NCBI GenBank assembly: GCA_023430685.1
Contig: JAEYZH010000038.1
Location: 1 to 23,245 of the forward strand
DNA: 23,245 nucleotides
Origin: Pseudomonadota bacterium
GTDB lineage: Bacteria > Pseudomonadota > Gammaproteobacteria > Xanthomonadales > Rhodanobacteraceae
Reading direction: 5' to 3'
The translations under genes and the position numbers were made by a program. The notes under the pieces are model-generated. The model was not told where the DNA came from. It searched no databases and saw nothing but the letters and a program-made list of their open reading frames with translations. Positions 8,483 to 16,892 of this stretch are shown here, piece by piece; within the stretch, counting starts at the first letter, position 1; the number at the start of each line of letters is the position of its first letter.

Positions 8483-10531
8483 TCAGAGGGCCGCGCGCGC
8501 GTACCACCACACGCCGCCGAGCAAGGCGACCAGGCCGAGGATCATCGCGAATGCATAGTGATAGAGGTAACCCGACTGCAGCCAGCGCACCGTGGCCGCG
8601 ACGCGCGCCACCAGGGCTGCCGAGCCGTTGACCGCGACGCCGTCGATGAGGCCGGCATCACCGCCCTTCCAGAGGCCGCGTCCGAGCGCGACGCCGCCGC
8701 GAGCGAACACCGCCTGGTACAGCTCGTCGATCCAGTACTTGTTCGCCAGCACGGTGTAAATCGGACGCAACGCAGCCTTCGCCTTGTCGGCGATGCCGGG
8801 ATTCAGCAGCCAGATCCAGGTCGCGACCGCGAAGCCGGCCAGCGCGAGCCAGAACGGTGCCTGCGTGAACCCGTGCACGACCATCGCGAGCGGACCGTGG
8901 AACTCGTGGCCGAGTTCGGAGAGCACGTCGTTCGCTTCGCGCACGCGGATCGCGCCGCCGAACCAGCCTTCGAACAGCATCGGCCCGATCGTGGGCCAGC
9001 CGATCAGCACCGAGGGGATCGCGAGCAGGGCCAGCGGCAGCGTGATCACCCACGGCGATTCGTGCGGCGCATGCGCGAGGTGGCCCGGCGCATGGTGCCC
9101 GTGGTCGTCGTGGTGCCCGTGGCCATGCCCATGCGCGTGGGGCGCATCGACGACGAAGCGTTCCTTGCCGTGGAACGTCATGTAGAGCAGCCGGAAGCTG
9201 TACAGCGCGGTCACGAATACGCCCGCGAGCACGCAGAAGTAGGCATATCCCGAACCGAAGCGGTCGGAAAGTCCGACGGCCTCGATGATCGCGTCCTTCG
9301 AGAAGAAGCCCGCGAAACCGGGCGCGCCTGCGAGCGCGAGCGAACCCAGCCACATCGTGATCCACGTGACCGGCATATGGCGGCGCAGGCCGCCCATGTG
9401 GCGCATGTCCTGCTCGTGGTGCATCGCGACGATGACCGAACCCGCGCCGAGGAACAGCAGCGCCTTGAAGAACGCATGCGTCATCAGGTGGTAGACGCCG
9501 CCGGCGTAGGCCGACACGCCGAGCGCGACCGTCATGTAGCCGAGCTGGGACAGTGTCGAGTACGCGACCACGCGCTTGATGTCGTTCTGCACGATGCCGA
9601 TCAGCCCGGTGAACAGCGCGGTGGTCGCGCCGATCACGAGCACGAACGACAATGCGGTTTCGCTGAGTTCGAACAGCGGCGACATGCGCGCGACCATGAA
9701 GATGCCCGCGGTGACCATCGTCGCCGCGTGGATCAGCGCCGAGATCGGCGTCGGGCCTTCCATCGAATCCGGGAGCCACACGTGCAGCGGCACCTGCGCC
9801 GACTTGCCCATCGCGCCGATGAACAGGCAGATGCAGACGATCGTCGCGATGCTCCACGGGTGCCCCGCGAAGATCTCGACGGTGCGCGCGCCGGCCGCGT
9901 CGCCTAGCGTGTTCTGGAACACCTGCGCGTAGTCGAGCGAGCCGTACCAGAACACCACGCCCGCGATGCCGAGCAGGAAGCCGAAGTCGCCGACGCGGTT
10001 GACGAGGAACGCCTTGAGGTTCGCGAAGATCGCGCTCGGACGCTTGAACCAGAAACCGATCAGCAGGTAGGACACGAGGCCGACCGCTTCCCAGCCGAAG
10101 AACAGCTGCAGGAAGTTGTTGCTCATCACGAGCATCAGCATCGAGAACGTGAACAGCGCGATGTAGCTGAAGAAGCGCTGGAAGCCGTCGTCGTCGCGCA
10201 TGTAGCCGATCGTGTAGACGTGCACCATCAGCGAAACGAAGGTGACGACCACCATCATCATCGCGGTCAGGCGGTCGACCATGAATCCGACGTTGGCGCT
10301 GAACGATCCCACCTCGAACCAGGTGTAGAGGTTCTGGTTGAACGTTCCCGCGCCACCCCACACGAGCTGGTAGAGGACGACGAAGGACAACGCGCACGAC
10401 AGCGCCACGCCCGCGATCGTCACCGCGGCGGCGCCGGCGCGACCGACCTGGCGGCCGAACAGGCCGGCGACCACCGCGCCGAACAGCGGCGCCAGCACGA
10501 TCAGCAGCAACAGTGTCTTGGAGAGCATCAT
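8483..10531 (-). CDS. nuoL: NADH-quinone oxidoreductase subunit L
   Basis: NuoL is the most distal proton-pumping subunit and carries the long lateral C-terminal helix that clamps the membrane arm. The 682-residue product shows the N-terminal oxidored_q1_N and proton_antipo_M domains. Key residues are E148 in FFGWEAVGLVSYLLIGFW, K243 in MGKSAQVPLHVWLPDSMEGPTPISALIHAATMV-type sequence, K356 in HAFFKALLFLGAG and K412 in GFFSKDAI. Residues about 465-490 form a His-rich insert with alternating His/Gly (9062-9139) before the last helices. ATG codons stand at 10531 and 10528; the first was taken because AAGGG lies 8 nt upstream. It starts 3 nt after the nuoK stop. Confidence 0.98.
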   Translation of the reverse strand: MMLSKTLLLLIVLAPLFGAVVAGLFGRQVGRAGAAAVTIAGVALSCALSFVVLYQLVWGGAGTFNQNLYTWFEVGSFSANVGFMVDRLTAMMMVVVTFVSLMVHVYTIGYMRDDDGFQRFFSYIALFTFSMLMLVMSNNFLQLFFGWEAVGLVSYLLIGFWFKRPSAIFANLKAFLVNRVGDFGFLLGIAGVVFWYGSLDYAQVFQNTLGDAAGARTVEIFAGHPWSIATIVCICLFIGAMGKSAQVPLHVWLPDSMEGPTPISALIHAATMVTAGIFMVARMSPLFELSETALSFVLVIGATTALFTGLIGIVQNDIKRVVAYSTLSQLGYMTVALGVSAYAGGVYHLMTHAFFKALLFLGAGSVIVAMHHEQDMRHMGGLRRHMPVTWITMWLGSLALAGAPGFAGFFSKDAIIEAVGLSDRFGSGYAYFCVLAGVFVTALYSFRLLYMTFHGKERFVVDAPHAHGHGHGHHDDHGHHAPGHLAHAPHESPWVITLPLALLAIPSVLIGWPTIGPMLFEGWFGGAIRVREANDVLSELGHEFHGPLAMVVHGFTQAPFWLALAGFAVATWIWLLNPGIADKAKAALRPIYTVLANKYWIDELYQAVFARGGVALGRGLWKGGDAGLIDGVAVNGSAALVARVAATVRWLQSGYLYHYAFAMILGLVALLGGVWWYARAAL

Positions 10532-10534
10532 CGA

Positions 10535-10840
10535 TCAGCCCTTCATCGAATCGATTTCGGTCACGTTGATCGTCGCGCGGTTGCGGAACAGCACCACGAG
10601 GATCGCGAGGCCGATCGCGGCTTCCGCCGCCGCGACGGTCAGGATGAAGAACACGAACACCTGGCCGCCGGGATCACCGAGCCAGCGCGAGAACGCGACG
10701 AAGTTGGTGTTGACCGCGAGCAGCATGAGCTCGATCGCCATCAGCAGCGTGATGACGTTCTTGCGGTTGATGAAGATGCCGGCGACCGCGATGCAGAACA
10801 GCGCCGCGCCGAGGGTCAGGAAGTGGGCGAGCGTGATCAT
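10535..10840 (-). CDS. nuoK: NADH-quinone oxidoreductase subunit K
   Basis: NuoK is the small three-helix membrane subunit (ND4L homologue) that relays protons along the central axis. The 101-residue product has exactly the family length. It shows both membrane Glu residues, E37 in LLMAIELMLLAVNTNFVAF and E73 in ILTVAAAEAAIGLAI (E. coli E36 and E72). The start codon overlaps the nuoJ stop as ATGA (10840-10837), indicating translational coupling. Confidence 0.99.
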   Translation of the reverse strand: MITLAHFLTLGAALFCIAVAGIFINRKNVITLLMAIELMLLAVNTNFVAFSRWLGDPGGQVFVFFILTVAAAEAAIGLAILVVLFRNRATINVTEIDSMKG

Positions 10841-11463
10841 GGCGTGGGTGCCTCCGGCTTGGCGGCGGGCTTCTCCGCAGCCATCTTGACGATGCGGATG
10901 CGGTCGCGCGGCTGCACGAGCACCTGCCTCGCCGGATTCTGCGTGCGCACGCCGACGCGGTGGCGCAGGGTCAGCGGGATCGCCGCGATGATCGCAACCG
11001 TCAGGATCAACGCCGCGACTTCGAACGGCAGCAGGAACCGGCTGAACAACGCGGTCGCGAGCCACTCGGTGTTCGACATGCCCGCCGCGAGCGCGGGATC
11101 GGCGATCGCGGGCACCTGCATCGCGCGCACGCCGATCAGCGCGAGCATCTCCAGCAGCATGACCACGGCGACCGCGAGCCCGAGTGGCAACGCGCGGATG
11201 AAGCCCTCGCGCAGCGGGTCGAGGTCGAGGTCGAGCATCATCACGACGAACAGGAACAGCACCATCACCGCGCCGACGTAGACCAGCACCAGCACGATCG
11301 CGAGGAACTCGGCATCGGCGAGCAGCCAGCTGCAGGCGGTGGAGAAGAACGTGAGCACGAGGCAAAGCGCGGCGTGGACCGGACTGCGAACGCCCATCAC
11401 GGCGAGCGCGGCCAGGACGGAGACCGTCGCGAATGCGTAGAAGCAGATCAGCTCGAAAGTCAT
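10837..11463 (-). CDS. nuoJ: NADH-quinone oxidoreductase subunit J
   Basis: NuoJ (ND6 homologue) is a five-helix membrane subunit near the quinone chamber; its third helix contains a pi-bulge important for coupling. The 208-residue product starts MTFELICFYAFATVSVLAAL and shows the conserved stretch VLVYVGAVMVLFLFVVMMLDLD. The Arg/Lys/Pro/Ala-rich C-terminal tail after about residue 175 is soluble. The ATG at 11463 was chosen because family homology begins there; the upstream in-frame extension is Arg/Pro-rich and unlike NuoJ. It lies 73 nt after nuoI and overlaps nuoK by 4 nt. Confidence 0.97.
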   Translation of the reverse strand: MTFELICFYAFATVSVLAALAVMGVRSPVHAALCLVLTFFSTACSWLLADAEFLAIVLVLVYVGAVMVLFLFVVMMLDLDLDPLREGFIRALPLGLAVAVVMLLEMLALIGVRAMQVPAIADPALAAGMSNTEWLATALFSRFLLPFEVAALILTVAIIAAIPLTLRHRVGVRTQNPARQVLVQPRDRIRIVKMAAEKPAAKPEAPTP

Positions 11464-11536
11464 GCGCGCCCCGCTCCGCCGTGCCGGCCGGCGCGTACGC
11501 GCGTCGGGGCCGGCTGCCATGTCTGGTTGGTGTGCA

Positions 11537-12025
11537 TCATCGGTAGGCCGCGTCCTGTGAGCGTGCCGCGGCGATCTCGGCCTCGAATCGATCACCGATC
11601 GCGAGCAGCTGCAGCTTGGTCACGACGTTCTCGCCGCGCTGCTCGAAGTGGTACTCGTGGATCGAAGTCTCGACGATCGAGTCGACCGGGCAGCTCTCCT
11701 CGCAGAAGCCGCAGAAGATGCACTTGAACAGGTCGATGTCGTAGCGCGTGGTGCGGCGCGTGCCATCCTCGCGCGGCGCCGAGTCGATCGTGATCGCGAG
11801 CGCCGGGCACACCGCCTCGCACAGCTTGCACGCGATGCAGCGTTCCTCGCCGTTCGGATAGCGGCGCAGCGCGTGCAGCCCGCGGAAGCGGTTCGACTTC
11901 GGGATGTGCTCCATCGGGTAGCGCATCGTGTACTTGGGCTTCCACAGGTACTTGAACGTGAGCTTGAGGCCCCCGAGCAGTTCCAGGAGGAGCAGGCTTT
12001 CGAGATAGTTCGCGATTCGTTTCAT
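11537..12025 (-). CDS. nuoI: NADH-quinone oxidoreductase subunit I
   Basis: NuoI (TYKY homologue) holds clusters N6a and N6b, which pass electrons from NuoG to NuoB. The 162-residue product carries two classical 4Fe-4S motifs, CIACKLCEAVCP and CIFCGFCEESCP, spaced as in the family. The N-terminal amphipathic helix (ANYLESLLLLELLGGLKLTF) contacts the membrane arm. Length matches the family (about 162-180). It starts 10 nt after the nuoH stop, where TGAGG can serve as ribosome-binding site. Confidence 0.99.
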   Translation of the reverse strand: MKRIANYLESLLLLELLGGLKLTFKYLWKPKYTMRYPMEHIPKSNRFRGLHALRRYPNGEERCIACKLCEAVCPALAITIDSAPREDGTRRTTRYDIDLFKCIFCGFCEESCPVDSIVETSIHEYHFEQRGENVVTKLQLLAIGDRFEAEIAAARSQDAAYR

Positions 12026-12035
12026 TCCGATGGCC

Positions 12036-13085
12036 TCAGGCGCCCGCCGTGACCCAGCCGAAGTACTTCATGCAACCGGCCACGAACACCCACGCGATCG
12101 TGATCGGGATGAAGACCTTCCAGCCGAGGCGCATGATCTGGTCGTAGCGATAGCGCGGGAACGTCGCGCGGAACCAGACGAACGCAGTTGCGAAGAAGAA
12201 CGCCTTGGCGACGAACCACCACCAGCCCGGCGCGCCGAGCACGCCCCAGCTCGCGGGGAACGGCGACAGCCATCCGCCGAGGAACAGCAGCGGCACGAGG
12301 AACGAGACCAGGATCATGTTCGCGTATTCGGTCAGGAAGAACACCGCGAACGGCGCGCCCGAATACTCGACGTGGAAGCCCGCGACGATCTCCGACTCGC
12401 CTTCGGCGACGTCGAACGGCGAACGGTTGGTCTCGGCCACGCCGGAGACGAAATAGATCACGAACATCGGCAGCAGCGGCAGCCAGAACCAGTCGAGCAG
12501 GCCCTTGGCACCGGATTGCGCGGCGACGATGTCGGAAAGATTGAGGCTGCCCGCGAGGATCAGCACGCCGACCAGCGAGAAGCCCATCGCGATCTCGTAG
12601 CTGACCACCTGCGCCGCCGAGCGCATCGCGCCGAGCATCGCGTAGCGCGAGTTCGAGGCCCAGCCCGCGATGATGATGCCGTACACGCCCATCGAGGTCA
12701 TCGCGAGCAGGAACAGCAGTCCCGCGTTCGCGTCCGACCATGCCTTGTGCGGACCGAACGGCACCACCGCCCACGCGGCGAACGCAGGCAGCAGCGCCCA
12801 CAGCGGCGCGAGCAGGAACAGGCCGCGATTGGCCTTGGCCGGGTAGACGACTTCCTTCAACAGCAGCTTGAACACGTCCGCGAAGGTCTGCGCGAGTCCG
12901 AACGGCCCGACGCTGTTCGGCCCCATGCGCACGTGCATCCAGCCGATCACCTTGCGTTCCCACCACACGTACATCGCGACCGCGATGATCAGCGGCAGCA
13001 GCGGGAACAGGAACAGGCCGATCGCCATCGACAGCGTCGGGAACGTCGCGACGAACCACTCGTAGGCGGCAATGATCTGGCTCAT
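12036..13085 (-). CDS. nuoH: NADH-quinone oxidoreductase subunit H
   Basis: NuoH (ND1 homologue) anchors the peripheral arm to the membrane arm and forms much of the quinone-access chamber. The 349-residue product has about eight helices. It shows conserved blocks such as YVWWERKVIGWMHVRMGPNS near residue 40, ETNRSPFDVAEGESEIVAGFHVEYSG with the acidic cluster of the quinone-proton coupling loop, and RATFPRYRYDQIMRLGWK near the end. The ATG at 13085 lies 7 nt after the nuoG stop. Length fits the family. Confidence 0.99.
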   Translation of the reverse strand: MSQIIAAYEWFVATFPTLSMAIGLFLFPLLPLIIAVAMYVWWERKVIGWMHVRMGPNSVGPFGLAQTFADVFKLLLKEVVYPAKANRGLFLLAPLWALLPAFAAWAVVPFGPHKAWSDANAGLLFLLAMTSMGVYGIIIAGWASNSRYAMLGAMRSAAQVVSYEIAMGFSLVGVLILAGSLNLSDIVAAQSGAKGLLDWFWLPLLPMFVIYFVSGVAETNRSPFDVAEGESEIVAGFHVEYSGAPFAVFFLTEYANMILVSFLVPLLFLGGWLSPFPASWGVLGAPGWWWFVAKAFFFATAFVWFRATFPRYRYDQIMRLGWKVFIPITIAWVFVAGCMKYFGWVTAGA

Positions 13086-13092
13086 GTCGACG

Positions 13093-15447
13093 TCACGCCT
13101 TCACGATCTCGAGGGAGGCGCCATGCGCCGGCAAGGCCGAAGCCGCGGAATGGCCGGCTTCGATCCAGGCGGCGCCACGCGGCACGCGCCGCGAGAGTTC
13201 CACCGGCAGGTCGACGCCGTCCACGCGAGCCGCCGATCCATGGCCGAGCCCGAGCGCGAGTGCGTCTTCCGGGTTCAGCGTCACGCTGGCCGCGCGATTG
13301 AGCGGATGGGCCTGCAGCGCAGGCGAGCGTCGCAGCACCGCGTCGGCGCGGTAGATCGCCGTGGTCGCGATGCGATCGAAACGCCCGGGTCCGGCGGCCG
13401 CGGGTGCATCGGTCGATGCCGACGCTTGCCCGGCAGGCGGGTTCACCGGCTCGGCGTGCGCGCACAGCTCGCGCAGTTCGTCGAAGCTCATGAACTGGAA
13501 ACCCGGCAGCGACAACGCGGCGCCGAGCGAACGCAGCACCTTCCAGCCCGACTTCGCGTCCCCCGGCAACTTCGCCGCGGGCGCGAGTCGCTGCTCGATG
13601 CCGTCGACGTTGGTGTAGGTGCCCTCGATTTCGGGCGGCAAGCCGATCGGCAGTACCGCATGCGCGGTGCGACGCACGCCGCTGCACGCGTACGCACCCG
13701 CGTAGACATGGAACGCGGTGCCGGAGCGTGCGCGGTCGTACGCGGCAGGCGCGTGCATGTCCTGCGAACCGGCGTGCCAGGTCAGCAACGCCGCAGGCGG
13801 ATCGGCGAGCATCGCGGCGGCATCGCGGCCGCCGCTGCGCGGCAGCGCGCCCGCGCGCGCGAGCCCGATCGCATTCGCGCCTGACGGGATCTCGTTGCAC
13901 GCCGCACCGGTCGCGAGCGCGACAAAGCGCGCGGCTGCGCGCAGGCTCGACGCGTCGCGCGCATTGACCGCGGTCTCGCCGAGGATCAGCACGGCATTCC
14001 CCGCGGCTGCGAGCGCGTCGACGAGCGAGCGCGCGGAATTGCCCGCGTCGCGGCCCGCGATCGCGCGCGCGAGCGAGGCCGACTGCGGCAGGTGACCGAG
14101 GTCGTTCGCGGCCTTCGCGAGCGCGAGCACGGTCGCCGCGAGCGCGCCTGGCGGCACGATCGTCCTGCTGGCAGGTTCGAACGCGAGGTCGAAATCGAGC
14201 GGATTGATCACGTGCACCTGCGCGCCGGCCTTCCAGGCCTTGCGGATGCGCTGGTGCAGCAACGGCATTTCGTGGCGCGGATTGCAGCCGACGAGCACGA
14301 CGACGTCGGCACGCTCGATTTCGGCCACCGGCATCTGGAACATCGGCGCGGCCGGCTGGTCCGAGAAATCCTGCACGCGCAGGCGATGGTCGATATGGTC
14401 GCTGCCGAGGCCGCGCAGCAGCTGCGCGAGCAGGAAACCTTCCTCGTTCGATGCGAGCGGCGCGACCAGGGCACCGATGTCGCCGCCGGCGCGACGCAGG
14501 CCGTCCGCGACGAAAGCGAGTGCCTCGTTCCAGTCGACCGGCACCAGTTCGCCGTCCTTGCGGATCATCGGCAGGCGCGCGCGGTCGTCCGCGTACAGGC
14601 CTTCGTGGCTGTAGCGGTCGCGATCGGACAGCCAGCATTCGTTGATCGCCTCGTTGTCGCGCGGCACCGCGCGCAGCACTTCGCCGCGGCGCAGGTGCAG
14701 CCACAGGTTCGAGCCGAGCGCATCGTGGTAACCGATCGATTCGCGCGCGATCAGCTCCCAGGCGCGGGCGCGGAAGCGGAACGGCTTGTTGGTCAACGCG
14801 CCGACCGGGCACACGTCGATCACGTTTCCGGACAGCTCGCTCATCAGCGGCTTGCCGACATACGTGCCGATCTGCAGGCGCTCGCCGCGCTCCATGCCGC
14901 CGAGCTCGTAGGTGCCCGCGACTTCCGCCATCACGCGCACGCAGCGCGTGCACTGGATGCAGCGCGTCATCTCGGTCGCGACCAGCGGGCCGAGGTCCTC
15001 GTCCGGGATCGTGCGCTTGCGTTCGACGAAGCGGCTGACCGAGCGGCCATAGCCCATCGACAGGTCCTGCAGTTCGCACTCGCCACCCTGGTCGCAGATC
15101 GGGCAATCGAGCGGGTGGTTGATCAGCAGGAACTCCATCACGTTGCGCTGTGCCGACAGCGCCTTGGCCGACTGCGTCTGGATCTTCATGCCGTCGGCGA
15201 CCGGGGTTGCGCAGGCCGGCTGCGGCTTCGGCATCGGCCGACCGCCCATCTCGACCTCGACCATGCACATGCGGCAGTTCGCGGCGATCGGCAGCTTCTC
15301 GTGGTAGCAGAAGCGCGGGATCGCGATGCCGGCCTTGTCGGCCGCCTGGATGATCATCGAATTCTTCGGCACGACCATCGAGCGGCCGTCGAGTTCGATC
15401 GTCACGTGATCCGGCGGCACGCCGGGTGCGGCGGGCTGGGCGCTCAT
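13093..15447 (-). CDS. nuoG: NADH-quinone oxidoreductase subunit G
   Basis: NuoG is the large 75-kDa-type electron-transfer subunit of the peripheral arm. The 784-residue product holds a 2Fe-2S cluster (C47, C58, C61, C79), the His-ligated 4Fe-4S cluster N5 (H111, C115, C118, C124 in HPLDCPICDQGGEC) and cluster N4 (C163, C166, C169, C213). The rest is a molybdopterin-oxidoreductase-like fold without active cofactor. The extra N7 motif of E. coli (CxxCxxxC near residue 230-250) is absent; the stretch reads ESIGYHDALGSNLWLHLRRGEV. The ATG at 15447 was chosen because it has AGGAG 8 nt upstream and a normal N-terminus. The frame stays open upstream to 15576, but that part encodes the repeat element. 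It follows nuoF after an unusual 118-nt gap. Confidence 0.97.
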   Translation of the reverse strand: MSAQPAAPGVPPDHVTIELDGRSMVVPKNSMIIQAADKAGIAIPRFCYHEKLPIAANCRMCMVEVEMGGRPMPKPQPACATPVADGMKIQTQSAKALSAQRNVMEFLLINHPLDCPICDQGGECELQDLSMGYGRSVSRFVERKRTIPDEDLGPLVATEMTRCIQCTRCVRVMAEVAGTYELGGMERGERLQIGTYVGKPLMSELSGNVIDVCPVGALTNKPFRFRARAWELIARESIGYHDALGSNLWLHLRRGEVLRAVPRDNEAINECWLSDRDRYSHEGLYADDRARLPMIRKDGELVPVDWNEALAFVADGLRRAGGDIGALVAPLASNEEGFLLAQLLRGLGSDHIDHRLRVQDFSDQPAAPMFQMPVAEIERADVVVLVGCNPRHEMPLLHQRIRKAWKAGAQVHVINPLDFDLAFEPASRTIVPPGALAATVLALAKAANDLGHLPQSASLARAIAGRDAGNSARSLVDALAAAGNAVLILGETAVNARDASSLRAAARFVALATGAACNEIPSGANAIGLARAGALPRSGGRDAAAMLADPPAALLTWHAGSQDMHAPAAYDRARSGTAFHVYAGAYACSGVRRTAHAVLPIGLPPEIEGTYTNVDGIEQRLAPAAKLPGDAKSGWKVLRSLGAALSLPGFQFMSFDELRELCAHAEPVNPPAGQASASTDAPAAAGPGRFDRIATTAIYRADAVLRRSPALQAHPLNRAASVTLNPEDALALGLGHGSAARVDGVDLPVELSRRVPRGAAWIEAGHSAASALPAHGASLEIVKA

Positions 15448-15569
15448 GGTTTGGCTCCTGTCGGAGCCGTGACCGGTGATGGGTGATTGGTGATTCGCGG
15501 TGGCAGCGACGAAGTCGCGCTGCCGCTTGCGCGAATCACCAATGACGAATGACGAATCACGTGCTTCAT
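15444..15569 (-). CDS. Possible 41-aa coupling ORF between nuoF and nuoG
   Basis: A 41-codon frame starts at ATG 15569, overlapping the nuoF stop as ATGA, and ends with a TGA (15446-15444) overlapping the nuoG ATG, again as ATGA. A strong GGAGG lies 7 nt upstream of its ATG, inside the last nuoF codons. The product would start MKHVIRHSSLVIR and end TAPTGAKP. It resembles no family I know and is encoded largely by the inverted repeat element. It may be a true coupling peptide, or the remnant of the old nuoG start after the repeat was inserted. The geometry is seen directly; translation is unproven. Confidence 0.2.
   Translation of the reverse strand: MKHVIRHSSLVIRASGSATSSLPPRITNHPSPVTAPTGAKP
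15472..15560. repeat. Palindromic heptamer-type element between nuoF and nuoG
   Basis: A perfect 14-bp inverted repeat, ATTGGTGATTCGCG (15486-15499) and its complement (15530-15543), encloses a second inverted repeat GGCAGCG/CGCTGCC (15502-15508 and 15518-15524) around a short loop. Outside the perfect arms the heptamer pattern continues in degenerate form (GGTGATG, GGTGATT on the left; GACGAAT twice on the right). The unit is the same ATTGGTG family as at 1-84 and 154-181. It fills most of the 118-nt nuoF-nuoG gap, so it is transcribed within the nuo mRNA and should fold into a stable hairpin. Confidence 0.9.
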
Positions 15570-16876
15570 GCCGCAACCTCCACCCGCGCGTCGACGATCG
15601 AACGCCCGTTCGTGATGAAGTACTCGAATTCGTTCCAGTAGTGGCGCAGGAAGCCCTGCACGGGCCACGCGGCCGCCTCGCCGAACGCGCAGATCGTGTG
15701 GCCCTCGATCTGACCCGCGGCCTGGCGCAGGATCTCGAGGTCGGCGAGTTCCGCGTTGCCTTCGACGATGCGCGTCAGCATGCGATACATCCAGCCGGTG
15801 CCTTCGCGGCACGGCGTGCACTGGCCGCAGGATTCGGCGAAGTAGAAGCGCGCGATGCGTTGGCACGCGCGCACCATGCAGGTGGTCTCATCCATGACGA
15901 TGACCGCGCCGGAACCGAGGCCCGAACCGGCCTTCTGGATCGCGTCGTAGTCCATCGTGAGCCCGAGCATGGTCTCGGCCGGCAGCACCGGCATCGAGGA
16001 CCCGCCGGGGATCACCGCCTTGAGCCTGTGGCCGTTGCGCACGCCCCCGGCCATTTCGAGCAGTTCGGTGAATGGCGTGCCGAGGCGGACCTCGTAGTTG
16101 CCGGGGCGATTGACGTGGCCGGAGACCGAGAAGATCTTCGGACCGCCGTTGTTCGGCTTGCCCTGGTCGAGGAACCATTCCGCGCCCTTGTTGAGGATCG
16201 CGGGCACCGAGGCATAGGTCTCGGTGTTGTTGATCGTGGTCGGCCTGCCGTAGAGGCCGAAATTGGCGGGGAACGGCGGCTTGAAGCGCGGCTGCCCCTT
16301 CTTGCCCTCGAGCGACTCCATCAATGCGGTTTCCTCGCCGCAGATGTAGGCGCCCGCGCCGAGCGCGTTGTGGATGTCGACGTCGATGCCACTGCCCTGG
16401 ATGTTGGTGCCGAGCAGGCCGGCCGCATACGCGTCGCGCAGCGCCTGCTCGATGTGCTCGAACGGCTCGTGGTGGAACTCGCCGCGCATGTAGTTGTAGG
16501 CGACGGTGGAGCCGGTCGCGTAGCACGCGATCGCGAGGCCCTCGAGCACCGCGTGCGGATTGAAGCGCAGGATGTCGCGGTCCTTGCAGGTCCCCGGCTC
16601 GGATTCGTCCGAATTGCAGAGGATGTACTTCTGCATCGTGCCCTTGGGCATGAACGACCACTTGAGCCCGGTCGGGAAGCCCGCGCCGCCGCGGCCGCGC
16701 AGGCCCGACTTCTTGACCTCCTCGATGATCGAGGCAGGGTCGGGCTTCTCGGCGAGGATCTTCTTCCACGCCTTCCAGCCGTCGGCCTTCAGGTAACTGT
16801 CGAGCGTCCACGGCTGCTCGTTGTGCAGCGTGGTGTAGACGACCTGGTGTGCCTGTGGGGGTGCGCCGTATGCCAT
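15566..16876 (-). CDS. nuoF: NADH-quinone oxidoreductase subunit F
   Basis: NuoF binds NADH and FMN and starts electron transfer, passing electrons to cluster N3. The 436-residue product shows the Gly-rich nucleotide/FMN motifs GRGGAGFPTGLKW (61-73) and GAGAYICGEETAL (173-185). The 4Fe-4S N3 ligands are C350, C353 and C356 in ESCGQCTPCREGTGW, plus C396 in HTICAFGEAAAWP. The ATG at 16876 was chosen because AAAGG lies about 10 nt upstream and the protein has normal length; an earlier in-frame ATG at 16930 would add 18 residues unlike the family. The gene end carries a GGAGG just before its TGA, overlapping the start of a small downstream ORF. Confidence 0.98.
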   Translation of the reverse strand: MAYGAPPQAHQVVYTTLHNEQPWTLDSYLKADGWKAWKKILAEKPDPASIIEEVKKSGLRGRGGAGFPTGLKWSFMPKGTMQKYILCNSDESEPGTCKDRDILRFNPHAVLEGLAIACYATGSTVAYNYMRGEFHHEPFEHIEQALRDAYAAGLLGTNIQGSGIDVDIHNALGAGAYICGEETALMESLEGKKGQPRFKPPFPANFGLYGRPTTINNTETYASVPAILNKGAEWFLDQGKPNNGGPKIFSVSGHVNRPGNYEVRLGTPFTELLEMAGGVRNGHRLKAVIPGGSSMPVLPAETMLGLTMDYDAIQKAGSGLGSGAVIVMDETTCMVRACQRIARFYFAESCGQCTPCREGTGWMYRMLTRIVEGNAELADLEILRQAAGQIEGHTICAFGEAAAWPVQGFLRHYWNEFEYFITNGRSIVDARVEVAA

Positions 16877-16892
16877 TGCCTGTACCTTTGCG

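Noticed and set aside
6695..9907. 1070-residue plus-strand ORF, opposite nuoM and nuoL
   Set aside because: The translation is rich in Arg, His, Asp and Glu with no recognisable domain, and lies antisense to clear membrane-protein genes. It is the usual shadow of high-GC coding sequence.
15448..15576. N-terminal extension of nuoG to 15576
   Set aside because: In frame and open, but it encodes the palindromic repeat, overlaps the nuoF end and would place 43 atypical residues before the normal N-terminus. The ATG at 15447 has its own AGGAG.
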